Assembly: GCA_020833055.1 (NCBI GenBank) | Contig: JAJHQZ010000001.1 | Coordinates: forward strand, 186,001-250,000 | Origin: Candidatus Korarchaeum sp. | GTDB lineage: Archaea > Korarchaeota > Korarchaeia > Korarchaeales > Korarchaeaceae | Reading direction: 5' to 3' | DNA length: 64,000 nucleotides | Shown here: positions 41,912 through 51,657 of the stretch, piece after piece | Layout of the letters: the number at the start of each line of letters is the position of its first letter | How positions within the stretch are numbered: position 1 is the first letter of the stretch | The notes under the pieces: model-generated | Databases searched by the model: none | Seen by the model: only the letters and a program-made list of their open reading frames with translations | Told to the model about the DNA's origin: nothing | Translations under genes and position numbers: made by a program

Positions 41912-42718
41912 TCATATCGCCTCTCTCACTACCCTAGCTAATTCAGGCCACTTGCTCTTAGCTACGCTCACGATATTTAAAATCTCCTCCATCTTGAAAG
42001 TGCCGTGCTTCTTCTGTATCGAACAGACCTTCCCATCTTTATTAATCGCTACAGTTATCGATGCATCTGAAACACTCTCCTCCTCTATAGTCGGATCCAG
42101 TAATATCTTGCTCCCTATCTTAACGAAACTGAAGTTTATCGGTATATCCTTTAGCTCCAATTTCCTCTTCCTCTCCTTAACTTCAATTTCACCGTCCCCC
42201 TTAAGTTCTACTTCAGGTATCTCCGACCTCCCTAACGCTATTAAACTAGCTAATGTGAGGGAATCCTCGAGATTCCCATCGTAATCCAGTACGTACATAT
42301 CTAAGAATATCATGTACACCAATTTGCCAGGTAAAATGACTAAAGATCCGAGATCTATCGCATCAGCACTCCTTATTGCCCTATCAACTATCCTAGCGAG
42401 CTCTATCGCTCCCTCATCAGGTGGACCTGGTTCGAATGTCGGTGAAGCGACTGGGAGGAGCTCAGCATTAGATACGAAGACCCCCTTATCGGGAGTATCT
42501 GGGAAAGGCTCTCCTAGATCCGCTTTAACTCCGACTAAGACTTGAGTTTCCCCTAACTTGAGCCATGCCTCTCCTTCAGCTTTAGTGAAAGTACCATCGA
42601 GGACTTCTATAGGCCTATATTCGTATAGACCCCTCCCATCTATCCTCTGACCCTTCTCGACGAGGTCCCTTATGTAATCCTTCATCAAATTATGCGTCAG
42701 GATCTCCTGATCGAACAT
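41912..42718 (-). CDS. rrp42: Exosome subunit Rrp42
   Basis: The catalytically inactive RNase PH-like subunit of the archaeal exosome ring. Visible motifs are GQRIDGRGLYEYRPIEV near 23, GETQVLVGVKADLGEP near 54, ELLPVASPTFEPGPPDEGAIE near 88-108, and the ILDPTIEEESVSDA-like segment (LLDPTIEEE) near 215. The length of 268 is normal. It overlaps rrp41 by one base and must assemble with it into a hexamer. Confidence 0.95.
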   Translation of the reverse strand: MFDQEILTHNLMKDYIRDLVEKGQRIDGRGLYEYRPIEVLDGTFTKAEGEAWLKLGETQVLVGVKADLGEPFPDTPDKGVFVSNAELLPVASPTFEPGPPDEGAIELARIVDRAIRSADAIDLGSLVILPGKLVYMIFLDMYVLDYDGNLEDSLTLASLIALGRSEIPEVELKGDGEIEVKERKRKLELKDIPINFSFVKIGSKILLDPTIEEESVSDASITVAINKDGKVCSIQKKHGTFKMEEILNIVSVAKSKWPELARVVREAI

Positions 42719-43464
42719 CAGATCACTCTCCTCTCCACTAAATAATAAGGTCTCTTGAGAGCCTCTTTCTGAACTTCATAAACGAATCTTATAGCCTTCC
42801 TCCCGAGGTTCAATGCCTCTTTGAACTCCTCCTCACTCAAAGTACCATCAGCTTGAAGTAGAGTTATCTCCTCCGATTCCATCATCATAGCTAGGGGCAT
42901 ATCTGAATCCCCCCACATGTCCTCATCGTGGTTCGGATCCACTACTATGAAGCTCCCGACTCTGCCTACGGAACAAGCTGATACTAGCCCCCTCATCGCT
43001 ACTCCTGCGCTAGCGAGAGCTAGCGAGGCTGCATTTATCCCAGCCACCCTAGTCCCAGCATCAGACCTAAGGACCTCTACGAATATATCTATGACGGATC
43101 CAGGGTAATTTTCGACGAAGATAGCAGGCTTTAAAGCTTCCCTTATCACTTTAGATAACTCTATGCTCCTCCTATCGGGCCCAGGCCTCCTCCTCTCGGG
43201 AGTGGAGAAGGGAGCCATGTTATACCTCGCTCTCACGAGAGCTCTATCCGGGAGGACCATGTGCTTAGGATGTACCTCTCTAGGACCGAAGACAGCGGCT
43301 AGAATCCTGTTTCCTCCCCACTCAACGAAAGCTGAGCCATCAGCTTTCTCCAAAACTCCCACCATCATTTTGATTGGCCTCATTTCATGGGGGAGCCTTC
43401 CATCAGTCCTTATACCTTCCTCAGTTATCAACCTCTCGGGTCTCCTCTCTACGTATAGGGGCAT
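42718..43464 (-). CDS. rrp41: Exosome catalytic subunit Rrp41
   Basis: The phosphorolytic RNase PH-type subunit that degrades or adds 3' tails. It shows RTDGRLPHEMRPIKMMVGVL near 19-38, the RNA/phosphate-binding arginines in FSTPERRRPGPDRRSIELS near 82-100, DAGTRVAGINAASLALA near 134, and the catalytic VDPNHDEDMWGDSDMP segment near 176-191. It sits between rrp4 and rrp42 as usual. Confidence 0.96.
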   Translation of the reverse strand: MPLYVERRPERLITEEGIRTDGRLPHEMRPIKMMVGVLEKADGSAFVEWGGNRILAAVFGPREVHPKHMVLPDRALVRARYNMAPFSTPERRRPGPDRRSIELSKVIREALKPAIFVENYPGSVIDIFVEVLRSDAGTRVAGINAASLALASAGVAMRGLVSACSVGRVGSFIVVDPNHDEDMWGDSDMPLAMMMESEEITLLQADGTLSEEEFKEALNLGRKAIRFVYEVQKEALKRPYYLVERRVI

Positions 43465-43468
43465 GGTA

Positions 43469-44179
43469 TCACCTACTCAGCTCTTGAGAGAGGAGCGAAG
43501 ATATCCTATCGCTCAACCCTGAGACGTGAGACTCCTCCTCTATCTTCCTGAGAGCTTTCTCCAGGGCTATTAGCTCCTTCACGGAGGGTGGCTTCACCCA
43601 GATCCTACCGTTATTCGCTACTATTATCTCGCTCTTAGTCCCCTCCTTCAATATGGATAGCATCGATTGCCTCTTCCCTATCACCCTGGGGACTTTGGCC
43701 GGATCTACCTCGAGCAAGTAACCACCTTCTAACTTCCCCAATCCCTCAGCATCTATCGTGAGTATGAGTGAGGAAGCTCCATCGAAAGATCTCACTTTCG
43801 CGAGGATAACATCCCCTATCTTCAGATCATATTTCTTCAGATCGACCTTCTCAGCTCTCCTCTGAACTGGTAGAGCCCCTTGATAGGGACTCCTTATATC
43901 GACTAATATAGTATTCCCGCTTATCTTCGAGACGATACCTATCACTAAATCTTCCTCCTTCGGTATATAAGCACCAACTAAGGGGACTATTGAGATCTCA
44001 TCTTCCTTCAAATTCACCAGACCGAGTTTCTTAGACCTTATCATACCGCTCTCATCTATGTAAACATCCTTCCCCGGCTTAATCTTACCCTTGGCCAAGG
44101 GTTGGCCGGGTATCACTACTTCCCTATCCCTAACGAAGAGCAATACCTCACTCAACTTTAGCCTGACCTCCCATCTCAC
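43469..44179 (-). CDS. rrp4: Exosome RNA-binding subunit Rrp4
   Basis: A cap subunit with N-terminal, S1 and KH domains. [16 protein letters not shown] near 21 starts the N-terminal domain, [20 protein letters not shown] near 77 begins the S1 domain, and [21 protein letters not shown] near 165 is the KH domain G-x-x-G region. It overlaps the sbds 3' end by 32 bp; a shorter start near GTG (codon 5, VRLKL) is possible. Confidence 0.95.
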   Translation of the reverse strand: MRWEVRLKLSEVLLFVRDREVVIPGQPLAKGKIKPGKDVYIDESGMIRSKKLGLVNLKEDEISIVPLVGAYIPKEEDLVIGIVSKISGNTILVDIRSPYQGALPVQRRAEKVDLKKYDLKIGDVILAKVRSFDGASSLILTIDAEGLGKLEGGYLLEVDPAKVPRVIGKRQSMLSILKEGTKSEIIVANNGRIWVKPPSVKELIALEKALRKIEEESHVSGLSDRISSLLSQELSR

Positions 44180-44834
44180 CTATCCTCTCAAATATAAGCA
44201 TCTGAGAGCCTACTGGTACTTCAGCTACGAAAATGACTTTCTCCCCATCATCTGACCACTTCTCCGATAATAAATTACCCTGTCCGAGCAATAAGGACCT
44301 AGCTTTAGCCCATGCCGATGATGGTACTGTGACTACCATCTTAACTAAGCCCGTTTTTAGAGGGAGTATCTTCCTGAGCTGCTCAACTACATCCTTAACT
44401 TGCTGCTCCGGGTCCTTCATAGGATCTACCTTAACTTTAGCTTCCTTCATCGCTTTCTCTATCCTAGATATGGGATGCGGGAGGTTCGTCTGAGGGTCTA
44501 CGAAGTTCTTATGAATGTAATTTATTATCCACCTTATCTTCTCCTCCTGCAGTTTCTTCCTGTATTCCGCTGTTAGCTGGACTTCCCCCTCCCTCAGGAT
44601 AGTCTCGGCTATGCTATAGAGATCAGTCGTCCCGAAAGCCTTCTTCAACTCCGAAGATGGAGCTATTTCAGATTTCCTAGCATCTGTGAATATGTTCTCT
44701 ACAGCTAGTATGCTCCTAATATCCACTTGCTTCCCCTCTCTGAATTGATATGCTTTATCCGGATAGACGAATATCTCGAACTTCTTCCCAGCCCGCGTTA
44801 TCCTAGCTATCACGGGTTCAGGCAAAAGAACCAC
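44148..44834 (-). CDS. sbds: Ribosome maturation protein SBDS/Sdo1
   Basis: SBDS helps release anti-association factor aIF6 from the 50S subunit. The three-domain layout is visible: FYSH domain ([21 protein letters not shown]-type start near 9-29 and [15 protein letters not shown]), helical domain ([12 protein letters not shown] then [15 protein letters not shown]), and a C-terminal ferredoxin-like domain ([18 protein letters not shown]). At 228 residues it is the archaeal length. The sbds-rrp4-rrp41-rrp42 order is the conserved archaeal exosome operon. Confidence 0.95.
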   Translation of the reverse strand: MVLLPEPVIARITRAGKKFEIFVYPDKAYQFREGKQVDIRSILAVENIFTDARKSEIAPSSELKKAFGTTDLYSIAETILREGEVQLTAEYRKKLQEEKIRWIINYIHKNFVDPQTNLPHPISRIEKAMKEAKVKVDPMKDPEQQVKDVVEQLRKILPLKTGLVKMVVTVPSSAWAKARSLLLGQGNLLSEKWSDDGEKVIFVAEVPVGSQMLIFERIGEMGGQAKVE

Positions 44835-44844
44835 CTTCGCTTCC

Positions 44845-45561
44845 TCATCCTTTAGCTAAGTTAACGTATTTAGCTATCTCATCCTTCTGAAGCTCTCTGA
44901 ACTTCTTCGTCCCCATATCTATCGTTGCTATCTCTAAGTAGTTCTCGTTTATCTCCTCCTCTTCAGACTCTATCGCTACTTTCACTGCATACTTTATGCA
45001 TTCATCTAGAGAGAAATCCTGCTTGAAGCTCTGTCTGAATATCTCATTCACTTTATCTGAGTTCTTCCCGACAGCAAAAGCTGCGTAATCATAATAAGCA
45101 CCTCCCGGATGGGTTACGTATAGCTCCGGTCCCTCATCTATTCCACCGATTATTATCATCACACCGAAGGGTCTCAGGCCAGCGTATTGTGTGAATTGCT
45201 GTTTATAGAGCGCGAGCCTCTTAGCTAAATTCTTCACGGTTATCGGTTCCCCGTATATCAGCCTATTATACTGAGCTTCCATCCTTCCCCTCTCTATCAG
45301 AACTAAACCATCACCGACCAATCCCGCAGCTATAGCTCCTATATGTTCATCTATCCTGTATATCTTCTCAGGCGGTGTGGCTAAGGGGGATATGTATTTC
45401 CTAACAGCTAAAAGGACGACACCATCTTTGCACTTCATCCCTATAGCTAGAGGTGTCCTTTTAGTAGCTGAGAGCGCGTATTCTACCTGGAGAAGCCTCC
45501 CATCCGGGCTGAAAACCGTTATAGCCCTATCATAGCCCGTGACCTGAGGAAACATATTCAC
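44845..45561 (-). CDS. psmA: Proteasome alpha subunit
   Basis: It forms the outer, gating rings of the 20S proteasome. The alpha signature YDRAITVFSPDGRLLQVEYA is at 9-28; the HbYX-gate N-terminus is present and there is no catalytic N-terminal Thr. KQQFTQYAGLRPFGVMIIIGG near 123-143 and a GGAYYDYAAFAVGKNS region near 153 are also typical. It heads the conserved proteasome-exosome superoperon on the minus strand. No beta subunit is in the window. Confidence 0.96.
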   Translation of the reverse strand: MNMFPQVTGYDRAITVFSPDGRLLQVEYALSATKRTPLAIGMKCKDGVVLLAVRKYISPLATPPEKIYRIDEHIGAIAAGLVGDGLVLIERGRMEAQYNRLIYGEPITVKNLAKRLALYKQQFTQYAGLRPFGVMIIIGGIDEGPELYVTHPGGAYYDYAAFAVGKNSDKVNEIFRQSFKQDFSLDECIKYAVKVAIESEEEEINENYLEIATIDMGTKKFRELQKDEIAKYVNLAKG

Positions 45562-45918
45562 ACCTCACTCCTCACCCAGTAGTATGATGAGAGCTATAAA
45601 ATCATTGCCCGCTAAAACTCACCGTTCATGACGGAGATATTGGGAGAACTTAGAGAGTATAGCATAAATACGTCAAATTTGGGGACGTTCCCGCATCGAG
45701 GGATGTCTAAGTCAGCGGATGAGGATTCATGAGCTCCCGAACTGGGTAGATGAGAGGGATGCATGAGAACCGTTCTGAACGATGAGATCTCGAATTCGAG
45801 AGAATGGAACTAGTTCAAAAATTTTCCCTTTCAATTTCCTCAGAGAGATTGAAATATATTCAACTATTTTAAAAAGCTAAATAATATCTCAACTTCTCAT
45901 AACTTCCACTTCTTATAT
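45562..45918. other. Intergenic region upstream of psmA
   Basis: No gene recognised in 357 bp. A stretch at 45715-45782 contains two GATGA and one CTGA element but the spacings are long for a C/D guide RNA. The right part is AT-rich. Confidence 0.4.
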
Positions 45919-46251
45919 TTACTTACCTTCCTGAACCTCTGGACAGATCTCTCTTATCTTCCTCAGGTTTCCCGACAATCCTATCACATCTATCTCACTG
46001 CACTCAGTATATTTGAGGATCAATATTGCTGTTAGTACAGCTTTGACTGAGCTTTCGCTCGTCCTTATCACTGAGATCGCTCTATTTAGACTGATCACCG
46101 AGATCTTACTATAGGATAAGCACTTGAGCCCACCTATCATCGCGAGAGCTCTCTTAGTCCTATCTAAAATAGGATAACCATCCGGATGCTTTACGCATAT
46201 GTACCTCCTCCTCTCCTTCAGATCAATCGGTACTTTGAACTTCAAACTCAC
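45919..46251 (-). CDS. RNase P protein Pop5 (component 2)
   Basis: A 110-residue protein that partners Rpp30 on the catalytic domain of RNase P RNA. It has ERRRYICVKHPDGYPILDRT near 13-32, IVSV-like strand KISVISLNRAISVIRTSESS, and KAVLTAILILKY. It overlaps the rpp30 gene by 29 bp on the same strand, the standard archaeal pairing. Confidence 0.86.
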   Translation of the reverse strand: MSLKFKVPIDLKERRRYICVKHPDGYPILDRTKRALAMIGGLKCLSYSKISVISLNRAISVIRTSESSVKAVLTAILILKYTECSEIDVIGLSGNLRKIREICPEVQEGK

Positions 46252-46873
46252 CCCTCCCCTTCAGCTTGAGCTTCCTCTCCTCGCTCAACATGTACATTGG
46301 GAAATCCTTAACGAACCTCTTGGATTCCTCCCTCCTCAAATCGAAGAAGAACTCTGAGAAGGATATCATGAGCCTAGGTGGCACCAATTCCCTCTCCTCA
46401 GATGCGAAACTGCATAATATTGGATAGACGCCTATTCTCATTGCCATCTTGAGTTCTAAATAAACAGATCTTATTACTTGAGCTCTTTCGCACATCTTCC
46501 TGATTAAGTAACTTAAAGGGATGACTAAAGCCCCCTCATTCCTCTTCAATTGCTTTAAGCTGACGTAATCTATTCTAGGCCTCTCTGAATCATATGTCGC
46601 TATTACTCCATCGACTAAGCTACTGAAGGTGAGCTTCCTCGCATCCTCTAAAGAGGAGGGTTTAGCTAAAATCAGCTTTGACTCCATCCTGAGCTTCTGC
46701 CTAGACTTAGGGTCTATTCTATTTATTAGAGCCACTTTATATGTCTTAACGATGTCCGATTCTATCTTGAAATCCCCCAAGATCCCTAGCATCCCATACC
46801 CTAGGTATCTAGCCCTCTCTACCATCTTCAAACAATCATCGAAACTTCTAGGAGCTATGAGATCTGCGTACAA
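46223..46873 (-). CDS. RNase P protein Rpp30 (component 3)
   Basis: A TIM-barrel-like RNase P protein. It starts [10 protein letters not shown], has YLGYGMLGILGD near 23, and the SLVDGVIATYDSERPRIDYVSLK-type segment near 86-108 where the strand and loop of the family lie, then NEGALVIPLSYLI. The length of 216 residues is normal. It overlaps both its neighbours (pop5 and the RNA-binding protein), so all are co-transcribed with L15e. Confidence 0.88.
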   Translation of the reverse strand: MYADLIAPRSFDDCLKMVERARYLGYGMLGILGDFKIESDIVKTYKVALINRIDPKSRQKLRMESKLILAKPSSLEDARKLTFSSLVDGVIATYDSERPRIDYVSLKQLKRNEGALVIPLSYLIRKMCERAQVIRSVYLELKMAMRIGVYPILCSFASEERELVPPRLMISFSEFFFDLRREESKRFVKDFPMYMLSEERKLKLKGRGEFEVQSTD

Positions 46874-47286
46874 GACTCCTCGACCTTCCTTACTTCCTCT
46901 TTTATATCTAGAGATCCTTTAAATGAGAATTTTATCCTTATGTACCCTCCCGGACCCCCTTCATATATCTTAAATCTCCCTAGGGCTAGATCCTGTTTAG
47001 AGAGCCTTATGTAAAGGTGCCTCCCCTCGATATACTTATCTATACTGTCTAAAAGGGAGTAGAGCTCTAATTCATTTAGAGAGCACAATACCCTCCTCAA
47101 TAATCCCTCAGCACTCTCTCCACTCAAATCACATATGAGGACCTTGAATGAGTAACCATAGTGGCTCGATATCCTCTCCTCCTTTATCTCACAATCACCG
47201 CATAAGGAGAGTATTAAGGATCTCACTCTCTCCTCCACTTCAGAGGGGTAGAGCATCGTCGATATCTCGGCTGAGAGTAACTTCAA
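46855..47286 (-). CDS. COG1325-type RNA-binding protein
   Basis: A 143-residue protein of the archaeal family found between L15e and RNase P genes and predicted to work with the exosome. It has the [20 protein letters not shown] start, [20 protein letters not shown]-like strand, and [19 protein letters not shown] near 88-106. No catalytic residues are known. It overlaps L15e by 4 bp and rpp30 by 19 bp. Confidence 0.85.
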   Translation of the reverse strand: MKLLSAEISTMLYPSEVEERVRSLILSLCGDCEIKEERISSHYGYSFKVLICDLSGESAEGLLRRVLCSLNELELYSLLDSIDKYIEGRHLYIRLSKQDLALGRFKIYEGGPGGYIRIKFSFKGSLDIKEEVRKVEESCTQIS

Positions 47287-47849
47287 CCCGATTTCCTCTT
47301 CCTCTTGAACCTCTTCACGACCTCAGGTATTCCCCTAGACGATCTCAGGCCTCTTGCCTTCTTTCCAGCGCTCGTTAGCCCTCTGAATACCCTCCTCTTG
47401 TTCGCCGGGTTAAGGATCCAATTTATCCTCGGATCTGAGGAGACCACTGGGTGGTGAGGATCTACCATTATCACCTCGTACCAGTAGTACTTCCCGTCCT
47501 CAGCTACGTAATAAGAGTTCAGTACCTCCAAGTTGGGGAATTTTCTCGCAGCTCTCTCCTCAGCTATCCACCTTATGCTCTTCTTAGGGGTTAGTTTCAA
47601 TATACCCAGGCCAGCGGGCTTCCTCCCACTCCTAGGCCTGGCCTTCCTCCTCCCGCCCTTCCTCACCCTCACTCTAACTATTATGAATCCCTGCTTAGCT
47701 CTGTAGCCCAGGGATCTAGCTCTATCAGGTCTAGTCGGCCTCTCCACTCTAACGACAGCCGGTTCCCTCCTCCAGCTTATTAGCCTCTCCCTCCAGAGCT
47801 TAATTAGCTCTGGATCCTCTTTTCTCCTCCTCCACACTAGCTTCTCCAT
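47283..47849 (-). CDS. rpl15e: Ribosomal protein L15e
   Basis: A 50S protein of about 188 residues. [20 protein letters not shown], then [20 protein letters not shown] and the basic [16 protein letters not shown] loop are diagnostic, as is the [15 protein letters not shown] stretch. I set the start at Met (MEKLVW, 47849), which has a GGTAGGT site; the upstream ATG at 47891 would lie ahead of the transcription start predicted from the TATA element near 47905. It heads the L15e-COG1325-rpp30-pop5 operon. Confidence 0.94.
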   Translation of the reverse strand: MEKLVWRRRKEDPELIKLWRERLISWRREPAVVRVERPTRPDRARSLGYRAKQGFIIVRVRVRKGGRRKARPRSGRKPAGLGILKLTPKKSIRWIAEERAARKFPNLEVLNSYYVAEDGKYYWYEVIMVDPHHPVVSSDPRINWILNPANKRRVFRGLTSAGKKARGLRSSRGIPEVVKRFKRKRKSG

Positions 47850-47901
47850 GTACCTACCAGCGATGACCAAGTTTGGCACCCTCAGAGGCAATGCTTATCT
47901 C

Positions 47902-47910
47902 ATTTTAAAG
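47902..47910. promoter_or_regulatory. Shared TATA region of L15e and YchF-type GTPase
   Basis: TTTTAAAGC lies about 26 bases before ATG 47932 on the plus strand and could also be read on the minus strand for L15e. This spacing argues against the longer upstream starts of both genes. Confidence 0.35.
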
Positions 47911-47931
47911 CTTGACATACATGATGGAGAG

Positions 47932-49125
47932 ATGCTCATAGGAGTGGTCGGCAAGACTAACGTCGGTAAAACGACTTTCTTCTCAGCAGCGACTCTAGTA
48001 GATGCGGCTAGGGAGAACAGACCTTTCGTCACGATCGAGCCGAACGAGGGGATCGGTTACGTCAGAGTGAAGTCCGTCTGCACTGAGTTCGGGGTTAGGT
48101 GCCAGCCTAAGTATGGGTGGTGCAACGGAACCCATAGGTTCGTCCCAGTCAAGCTCTTGGATGTAGCTGGCCTAGTTAGGGGGGCTCATAAAGGGAGAGG
48201 TTTGGGGAATAAGTTCCTAGATGATTTGAGGAGGGCTAGTGTCAACATAATAGTAGTAGATGCCTCTGGCTCCACTGATGATGAGGGTAATCCAGTCCCT
48301 CCCTTCACTCATGACCCGGTCGAGGATGTGAAGATCGTTAAGGAGGAGTTCTCGAGGTGGATGGCATCGATAATAGAGAGGGCTAAGGGGAAGATCAGGG
48401 GGAAGCTGTTGAGCGGCGCTTCTTATGACGAAGCAATTTATGAAGTTTTAACTGGACTGGAGATAAGCAGAGATGTAGTTAAGGAAGCTCTCGAATCTAT
48501 CCCTATCAGGAAGTCGCCTCTAGATCTCACTATTGATGAGTTACAGGAACTATCGAGTGAGATACTGAGGAGGGGGAAACCCTTCGTTATAGCTGCGAAT
48601 AAGGTCGATATCTCAGGTGCTCACAGGAATTTAGAGAGATTGAGGAGTGTTTTTGAGGAACCAGTTATCCCCGTCTCTGCTGAAGCTGAGCTAATATTGA
48701 GAAAGGCTTCTAAGGCTGGTTTAATAAGGTATGAGCCAGGAGATAGTGATTTCGAGATAATAGATGAAGCTAAGCTATCCGAACCTCAGTTGAAGGCCCT
48801 AAATATGATAAGGGAGAGGGTACTCAATGAATTCGGAAGTACAGGCGTTCAAGATACTTTGGAGGTCTCTGTCTTCAATGTCTTAAGGATGAAGGTCGTC
48901 TTCCCCGTTGAGAATGAGAGCAAGCTCTCTGATAAGGATGGTAATATACTTCCAGATGCCATAATACTCCCTGAACATGCTACCGTACTAGATCTAGCTG
49001 AGAAGATACACAGCGAGATCGCGAGTAAGGCTCTATATGGGATAGATGTCAGGAATAAGATGAGGATATCCCTAGATCACGAATTGAAACACAGAGATAT
49101 CATTAAAATAGTAACAGCTAGGTGA
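47932..49125 (+). CDS. YchF/Drg-type translation-associated GTPase
   Basis: An OBG-class GTPase of the archaeal YchF-like family. G1 is [20 protein letters not shown]3 [21 protein letters not shown]4 AANKVDIS, and a TGS domain ends the protein ([20 protein letters not shown] and [14 protein letters not shown]-like tail). The start is set at ATG 47932 (MLIGVVGK), about 26 bases after a TATA-like element; an upstream ATG 47848 would add 28 residues that overlap L15e and do not resemble the family. Ribosome association is inferred from relatives. Confidence 0.9.
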   Translation: MLIGVVGKTNVGKTTFFSAATLVDAARENRPFVTIEPNEGIGYVRVKSVCTEFGVRCQPKYGWCNGTHRFVPVKLLDVAGLVRGAHKGRGLGNKFLDDLRRASVNIIVVDASGSTDDEGNPVPPFTHDPVEDVKIVKEEFSRWMASIIERAKGKIRGKLLSGASYDEAIYEVLTGLEISRDVVKEALESIPIRKSPLDLTIDELQELSSEILRRGKPFVIAANKVDISGAHRNLERLRSVFEEPVIPVSAEAELILRKASKAGLIRYEPGDSDFEIIDEAKLSEPQLKALNMIRERVLNEFGSTGVQDTLEVSVFNVLRMKVVFPVENESKLSDKDGNILPDAIILPEHATVLDLAEKIHSEIASKALYGIDVRNKMRISLDHELKHRDIIKIVTAR

Positions 49126-50170
49126 AGCACGACTTATTTCCCCAAATAAGCTCGTTTTCAACTTCGCATCCCTCAATAGATGTCCCTGATGCGTTTATAG
49201 AGCTAGATATTTTCGAGTTGAGTATTGAGGAGCCCTTGGAGATTATAGAAGATTCTATGAGAGAACTCCTCACGATAGATCCGCTCATTACGATAGAATT
49301 CCTTATAGTGGATCCTATCACTTCAGACCCGCGTTGCAAGTAAGCCTTAGCTACTGCTGAATCTATCAGCTTACCATCTAGACAACAGGGCCCATCTAAC
49401 TCAGATCCCTCTACCTCAGCGTCCCTCCCTATTATAAGGGGCCCCTCTACTTTGAATCCATCCGGCACTCTCCTAAGCCCTGATATCATATCATTTAAGA
49501 GTAACTCCTGAGCGAGGAGGAAATCCTCCCTCCTCCCGGCATCTACCCATGGATCTACGCTAACGATACCCACTCTCTCCCCCCTCTCGACTGCTTCAGT
49601 TATCGCTGATGTGAGCTCTATCTCCCCCCTAGGAGAGGGGCTCAGGCCCCTCAATATATCGAATATAGATTGAGATAGAAGGAAAACTCCAGCGACCACT
49701 AAATTAGATGGTTCTTCTCCTCTCTTAGGCTTCTCAACTATCCTCTTGAGGAGCTTCCCCTCAGCTTCTATGACACCGAACTCCCAAGGCCTCTCCACAG
49801 GAGCTACCGCCACTAAGTGATCGTACTTATCTCTCTCAGATAAAAAGGCCTCAAGAAATCCAGGAGGAATGTAGATATCTGAGTATAGAAGTAGGAGGTC
49901 GTCCCTAACAAAATCCTCAAGCTTGAGGACTGCGTGACCCGTTCCCAGTGGCTCGCCTTGATCCACTAGATTAACTCCGTACTTCGATCGGTACTCAAGG
50001 AATAGTTCTTTCATATAGCAGACGACAACGTAGACTTCTGTTGGATTTAGGAGGGCTAAGTTATGTTCTAGGAGGGTCGAGCATGCGATTGGTAATAGGG
50101 GTTTGGGTATTGAGTCAGTAGCGGGCCTTAACCTATTGCCCTTACCCGCCGCTAGCAATGCTACTTTCAA
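49118..50170 (-). CDS. NDP-sugar pyrophosphorylase with beta-helix C-terminus
   Basis: The N-terminal nucleotidyltransferase domain has ALLAAGKGNRLRPATDSIPK with the GxGxRLxP loop, GEPLGTGHAVL near 73-83, LLLYSDIY near 92 and EKPKRGEEPSNLVVAG near 142. Residues after about 245 form a left-handed beta-helix of hexapeptide repeats (GPLIIGRDAEVEG, then serine-rich turns IRNSIVMSGSIVRSSLI). It probably activates glucose-1-P, GlcNAc-1-P or mannose-1-P for surface glycans; the donor cannot be fixed. It overlaps rps3ae by 29 bp and the GTPase gene by 8 bp. Confidence 0.88.
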   Translation of the reverse strand: MKVALLAAGKGNRLRPATDSIPKPLLPIACSTLLEHNLALLNPTEVYVVVCYMKELFLEYRSKYGVNLVDQGEPLGTGHAVLKLEDFVRDDLLLLYSDIYIPPGFLEAFLSERDKYDHLVAVAPVERPWEFGVIEAEGKLLKRIVEKPKRGEEPSNLVVAGVFLLSQSIFDILRGLSPSPRGEIELTSAITEAVERGERVGIVSVDPWVDAGRREDFLLAQELLLNDMISGLRRVPDGFKVEGPLIIGRDAEVEGSELDGPCCLDGKLIDSAVAKAYLQRGSEVIGSTIRNSIVMSGSIVRSSLIESSIISKGSSILNSKISSSINASGTSIEGCEVENELIWGNKSCFT

Positions 50171-50792
50171 CTCTCTCCTCAGCCTCTCTTATCTCGGATG
50201 GTTTCAGTAGCACCATCTTCCTGAGTTCTACGTATTTAATAGGTGCTATCTTCGAGGAAATCCTCTGTATCTCGGAGGTGACTGGGAGGGGGTTACCGAA
50301 TATGAAGGATCTCACGATCTCCTCCACTGTGTAATTCGGGATTATTTCCCTGATGTACTTGTCCACTCTCTCCCTTATCGCGTGCTTCTGACTGCTCCTT
50401 ATCCTAGTGGATGTGATTATGAGAGTGAATATCCTGACATAATTACCGTCCTTCGTCACACCTTCTGATTGAATATCCACTCTAGAGCTCCTCCTTTGGA
50501 CGATAGATCTCATGTAATCCTTATTCAACATCTCCTTCACGAATCTAGCGTAAGCCTTGTTCCCCTCCACCTTGAATATCTTGAACCAGAGTTTGTACTT
50601 CTCATGCATGAAGTCACCAGTTATATCCCTGACTACTACCTCTACGTTCCTACCGATCAAGCTCTCCGGATCATTAGCTGGAGTCTCCCCTATCCACTGA
50701 CCTGGAAATATATCGAAGGCATACGTATTATACCAGGTCTTAGTTTTGACTTTCCCGTGAGCCTTCCTACTCGACATTCCGACCCCTACCAT
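50142..50792 (-). CDS. rps3ae: Ribosomal protein S3Ae (S1e)
   Basis: A 30S protein of about 210 residues. KTKTWYNTYAFDIFPGQWIGETPANDP at the start carries the family W-Y/F and G-E-T-x-A motifs, with NRDYMRSIVQRRSSRVD-like segment near 92 and FTLIITSTRIRSSQKHAIRE near 119. The initiation codon may be Met1 or Met6 (MSSRKAHG). It is divergent from the ECF module. Confidence 0.95.
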   Translation of the reverse strand: MVGVGMSSRKAHGKVKTKTWYNTYAFDIFPGQWIGETPANDPESLIGRNVEVVVRDITGDFMHEKYKLWFKIFKVEGNKAYARFVKEMLNKDYMRSIVQRRSSRVDIQSEGVTKDGNYVRIFTLIITSTRIRSSQKHAIRERVDKYIREIIPNYTVEEIVRSFIFGNPLPVTSEIQRISSKIAPIKYVELRKMVLLKPSEIREAEERVESSIASGG

Positions 50793-50837
50793 CGGGTGAT
50801 GTGTTGTTATTATAATCTTTTTTGACAGTTCAAGCGT

Positions 50838-51653
50838 GTGGGCGCATTGATAGAATTCGAGGGGGTGTCCTTCAGGTACGAGGGAAGCGAGTCCTACGCT
50901 ATCAGGGACGTAAACTTAGAGATAAGAAGGGGCGATTTCCTCCTAATAGCTGGAATGAGCGGCTCCGGGAAGTCTACGCTCTTGAGGATGATGAACGGAC
51001 TGATACCCCACTTTTACAGAGGGGAGATGGTTGGTAGAGTGTTAGTAGATGGTTTAGATACTAGAGAAGCTAGTGTAGCTCAGTTAGCTAGGAAAGTGGG
51101 CTTAGTCTTTCAGAATCCTGATAATCAGATAGTGACCCTGAGGGTAGATAGGGAAGTAGCTTTCGGACTCGAGAATCTAGGGGTGAGCAGAGAGGAGATG
51201 ATCTCTAGGGTGAATTACGCGTTATCTAAACTCAAGATAGAGCATTTAGGGAGGAGGCCCACTTACGAGCTGAGCGGTGGTGAGAAGCAACTAGTTGCAA
51301 TAGCATCAGTAATAGCGATGAAACCGGAAATATTAGTACTAGATGAACCTACTAGTGAATTAGATCCGTTTAGCGCAGCTAGAATCGTTAAGATACTGAG
51401 AGAACTCAATAGAGAGGGTATCACGGTAATCGTAGCTGAACACAGGCTGGATCTCTTCGCTCCACCATCCAATAGGCTCCTAGTGGTCCATGAAGGGAGG
51501 ATAAAATTCGATGGAGATCCTAGAGAGGTACTCTATGACGACCCCTATCCCCTAGGGGTTAAGTCACCTGGCGTCGTTAAATTCGCGAAGACTCATGGGG
51601 TTAGAGGCAAGCCGCTCACAGTAGGGGAGCTCTTGAGAGCTATAGTGGGGTGA
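50838..51653 (+). CDS. ECF transporter ATPase (EcfA1-like)
   Basis: One of two ATPases that energise an energy-coupling factor vitamin/metal importer. Walker A is GMSGSGKST at 39-47, Q loop LVFQNPDNQI near 91, signature YELSGGEKQ near 145, Walker B ILVLDEPTSELDP near 168, and the His switch in VAEHRLDLF. The GTG start is about 26 bases after TTATTATAATC at 50806-50816. Residues 42-94 are encoded by DNA that is base-for-base identical to the following ATPase gene. Confidence 0.92.
   Translation: MGALIEFEGVSFRYEGSESYAIRDVNLEIRRGDFLLIAGMSGSGKSTLLRMMNGLIPHFYRGEMVGRVLVDGLDTREASVAQLARKVGLVFQNPDNQIVTLRVDREVAFGLENLGVSREEMISRVNYALSKLKIEHLGRRPTYELSGGEKQLVAIASVIAMKPEILVLDEPTSELDPFSAARIVKILRELNREGITVIVAEHRLDLFAPPSNRLLVVHEGRIKFDGDPREVLYDDPYPLGVKSPGVVKFAKTHGVRGKPLTVGELLRAIVG
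50960..51121 (+). repeat. 162-bp exact repeat, copy A (inside first ECF ATPase gene)
   Basis: Every base from 50960 to 51121 equals 51771 to 51932 (offset 811). Flanking sequence in the two genes differs, including at synonymous sites. It spans Walker A to just past the Q loop. Confidence 0.97.
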
Positions 51654-51657
51654 TCTC

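Noticed and set aside
45715-45782. Possible box C/D RNA upstream of psmA
   Set aside because: The C and C' words lack the leading bases, D' is CTGG and the guide regions are about 20 nt, too long for a typical archaeal guide.
47848-47931. N-terminal extension of the YchF-type GTPase
   Set aside because: It overlaps L15e, does not resemble the family, and the promoter spacing points to ATG 47932.
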